Source: ARS98 sp030744725 (GTDB lineage: Bacteria; Planctomycetota; Planctomycetia; Pirellulales; Pirellulaceae). From it: 6,275 bases of DNA. Under the pieces are notes generated by a model. The model saw only the letters and a program-made list of their open reading frames with translations. It did not search any database and was not told where the DNA came from. The DNA lies in contig JASLPZ010000390.1 of the NCBI GenBank assembly GCA_030744725.1, forward strand, positions 1 through 6,275. Direction: 5' to 3'. This document shows, in pieces, positions 5,100-6,275 of this stretch (position 1 is its first letter; every line of letters begins with the position of its first letter). The translations under genes were made by a program, and so were the position numbers.

Positions 5100-6185
5100 A
5101 TGATACGCGGATTCGTTTTTGTTGGATGTGTGATCGTCGGTTTCGGCATCGACATGACGTTCGGTTCTCGGGCTTCGTTCGGTGATGAACCGGCATCCGG
5201 TTTCTTACGGCGGCTCAGCCGGCTTGATGCTCCCAGTGAGAACTCGCGCAATCATGAGTCCGTGCGGTTTGCTTTTCGTGACGTCGTCAGTTCCGCCACA
5301 AAAAGCACGGTGCGAGTGCTGGCAAATGGGACCCAAGTTGCCCTGGGAACGGTCGTGCACGCCGATGGGCTTGTTCTGACCAAGGCCAGCGAACTCAAGG
5401 AAGACGTCGTTTGCGCTCTCCTCGATGGGAGGCGTCTGCCCGCCAAAATAGTGGGCATTTCGCGCGATCACGACCTGGCGTTGCTGAAGTTGGAGAAGGC
5501 GAAACTGATCGCCGTTCAGTGGGTAGACGGAGACCTGCCAGAAGTTGGTGCCTGGCTGGCCACCGCGAGTGGCACGGCGGACGCACGGGCCATTGGTATT
5601 GTCAGTGCGCTCCCGCGGCGGAGCGCCATGCCAGTTGCCGTGCTTGGAATCCAGTTGCAGGCCACGCGCCAAGGCGCTCAGGTCCTGTCGGTCATCCCCG
5701 ATAGCAGTGCGTCGCGAGCGCGAGTTCAAAAAGGTGACATCGTGGCCCGCGTCGGGGCCACTGAAGTCAGCACGCCTGATGAAGTGACTCGCGCGATTCA
5801 AAGTCGCCAACCTGGAGATCAGGTCACATTGGCGATTCGTCGCAATGGAAAACCGACTACCATCACGGCAACATTGGGAAACCGACAATATCTGGGCAAT
5901 CAAGCCCAATCGGAAATCATGGAGACCCTGGGCGGGCCGTTAAGCAAACGGCGAGGCGGATTCCCGAGTGTGCTTCAACATGATACGGTGTTGCGGCCGC
6001 GCGATTGCGGCGGGCCGGTTGTCGATATCGATGGGAATGTCATCGGCATTAACATTGCCCGAGTTAGCCGAGTTGCCAGTTTTGCAATTCCGGCCAAGGA
6101 AATTACTACGGTTCTGCCCGAGCTGCTCAGCGGTAAGTACGCTGTTCCCGACGTCGCCGTTGATCAGATATCGGGCCGACCCTAG
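5100..6185 (+). CDS. Exported degenerate HtrA-like protein with PDZ inserted in the protease fold
   Basis: A 361-residue paralogue of the preceding protease. It has an N-terminal hydrophobic export segment (about residues 3-22, likely cleaved near ASFG/DEP). The first half of the trypsin-like fold covers about 55-170. DGLVLTKAS aligns with the usual GxVLTAAH, so the catalytic His is Ser97. HDLALLK keeps Asp125. GIVSA (166-170) is followed not by the nucleophile loop but by a PDZ domain (about 180-261: VLGIQL, VQKGDIV, SRQPGDQVTLAIRR). Only then comes the rest of the protease: QHDTVLRPRDCGGPVVDIDG (293-312) with Cys303 at the Ser position, GINIAR, and FAIPAKEI. With no catalytic His, classical serine protease activity is unlikely; a binding, scaffold or regulatory role is inference. 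The ATG at 5100 follows GGTGGGA with 9-base spacing. An in-frame GTG at 5085 overlaps that site and is less likely. Confidence 0.9.
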   Translation: MIRGFVFVGCVIVGFGIDMTFGSRASFGDEPASGFLRRLSRLDAPSENSRNHESVRFAFRDVVSSATKSTVRVLANGTQVALGTVVHADGLVLTKASELKEDVVCALLDGRRLPAKIVGISRDHDLALLKLEKAKLIAVQWVDGDLPEVGAWLATASGTADARAIGIVSALPRRSAMPVAVLGIQLQATRQGAQVLSVIPDSSASRARVQKGDIVARVGATEVSTPDEVTRAIQSRQPGDQVTLAIRRNGKPTTITATLGNRQYLGNQAQSEIMETLGGPLSKRRGGFPSVLQHDTVLRPRDCGGPVVDIDGNVIGINIARVSRVASFAIPAKEITTVLPELLSGKYAVPDVAVDQISGRP

Positions 6186-6200
6186 AGGATCGCCATTATC

Positions 6201-6275
6201 ATGCCTGAACGGATTGCCAAACTGCAAGCGACGATCGAAGAGCTACAAGCTGAACTAGCTTCATTGGAAACGGTC
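6201..6275 (+). CDS. N-terminus of a coiled-coil protein, cut by window end
   Basis: The first 25 codons of an open frame run off the window. It starts at an ATG 15 bases after the stop of the degenerate protease, with AGAGGA at 6184-6189 and 11-base spacing, so it is probably the third gene of that operon. The visible part (MPERIAKLQATIEELQAELA and onward) is rich in Glu, Ala, Gln and Leu with heptad-like spacing of Ile/Leu, which indicates a helical coiled coil and no signal peptide. Short cytosolic proteins of the SlyX or DUF4404 kinds begin in a similar way, but 25 residues are not enough to choose. Confidence 0.6.
   Translation, partial: MPERIAKLQATIEELQAELASLETV

Noticed and set aside
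5085..6185. Pseudogene interpretation of the degenerate HtrA paralogue
   Set aside because: The frame is uninterrupted over 361 codons, has an export signal and keeps well-formed PDZ and GGPVVDIDG segments. Loss of the triad looks like divergence of function rather than decay.

Overview
The window looks like chromosomal DNA from a planctomycete, probably a Pirellulaceae/Rhodopirellula-type organism. That assignment is inference. It rests on the mid-range GC content, the long gaps between genes, the small tyrosine-rich secreted protein (a type I associate with annotated planctomycete genomes), and tandem HtrA-like proteins with PDZ domains, one of them rearranged. No rRNA, tRNA, insertion sequence, phage gene or CRISPR array is visible.

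Layout. (1) A leader with two dyads (1-149) precedes a plus-strand M20 metallopeptidase/deacylase (150-1343). (2) A small secreted Tyr/Trp/His-rich protein runs on the minus strand (1340-1666). It converges on the peptidase, and the two stop codons share one CTAG. (3) A 386-base non-coding stretch (1667-2052) contains three consecutive GC-rich hairpins. (4) A minus-strand cluster reads from right to left: an atypical SDR of the YeeZ type (2998-3864), a 45-residue single-TM microprotein whose ATG directly follows the SDR stop (2860-2997), and a metallo-beta-lactamase-fold hydrolase (2053-2835). (5) A 143-base divergent gap (3865-4007) leads into a plus-strand cluster: an exported HtrA-type serine protease with an intact triad and C-terminal PDZ domain (4008-5057), an exported degenerate paralogue (5100-6185), and the start of a coiled-coil protein cut by the window edge (6201-6275).

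The most notable part is the plus-strand pair. The upstream protein has the usual order, protease then PDZ, with His104, Asp136 and Ser211. In the downstream protein the PDZ domain sits inside the second half of the trypsin-like fold, between the strand resembling GIVSA and the nucleophile loop. The nucleophile position is Cys and the catalytic His position is Ser. It therefore looks like a catalytically dead or repurposed partner encoded next to an active protease. A joint role in envelope protein quality control or regulated proteolysis is inference from adjacency and shared export signals. The SDR, microprotein and MBL hydrolase appear to be co-transcribed, but their substrates cannot be read from the sequence.
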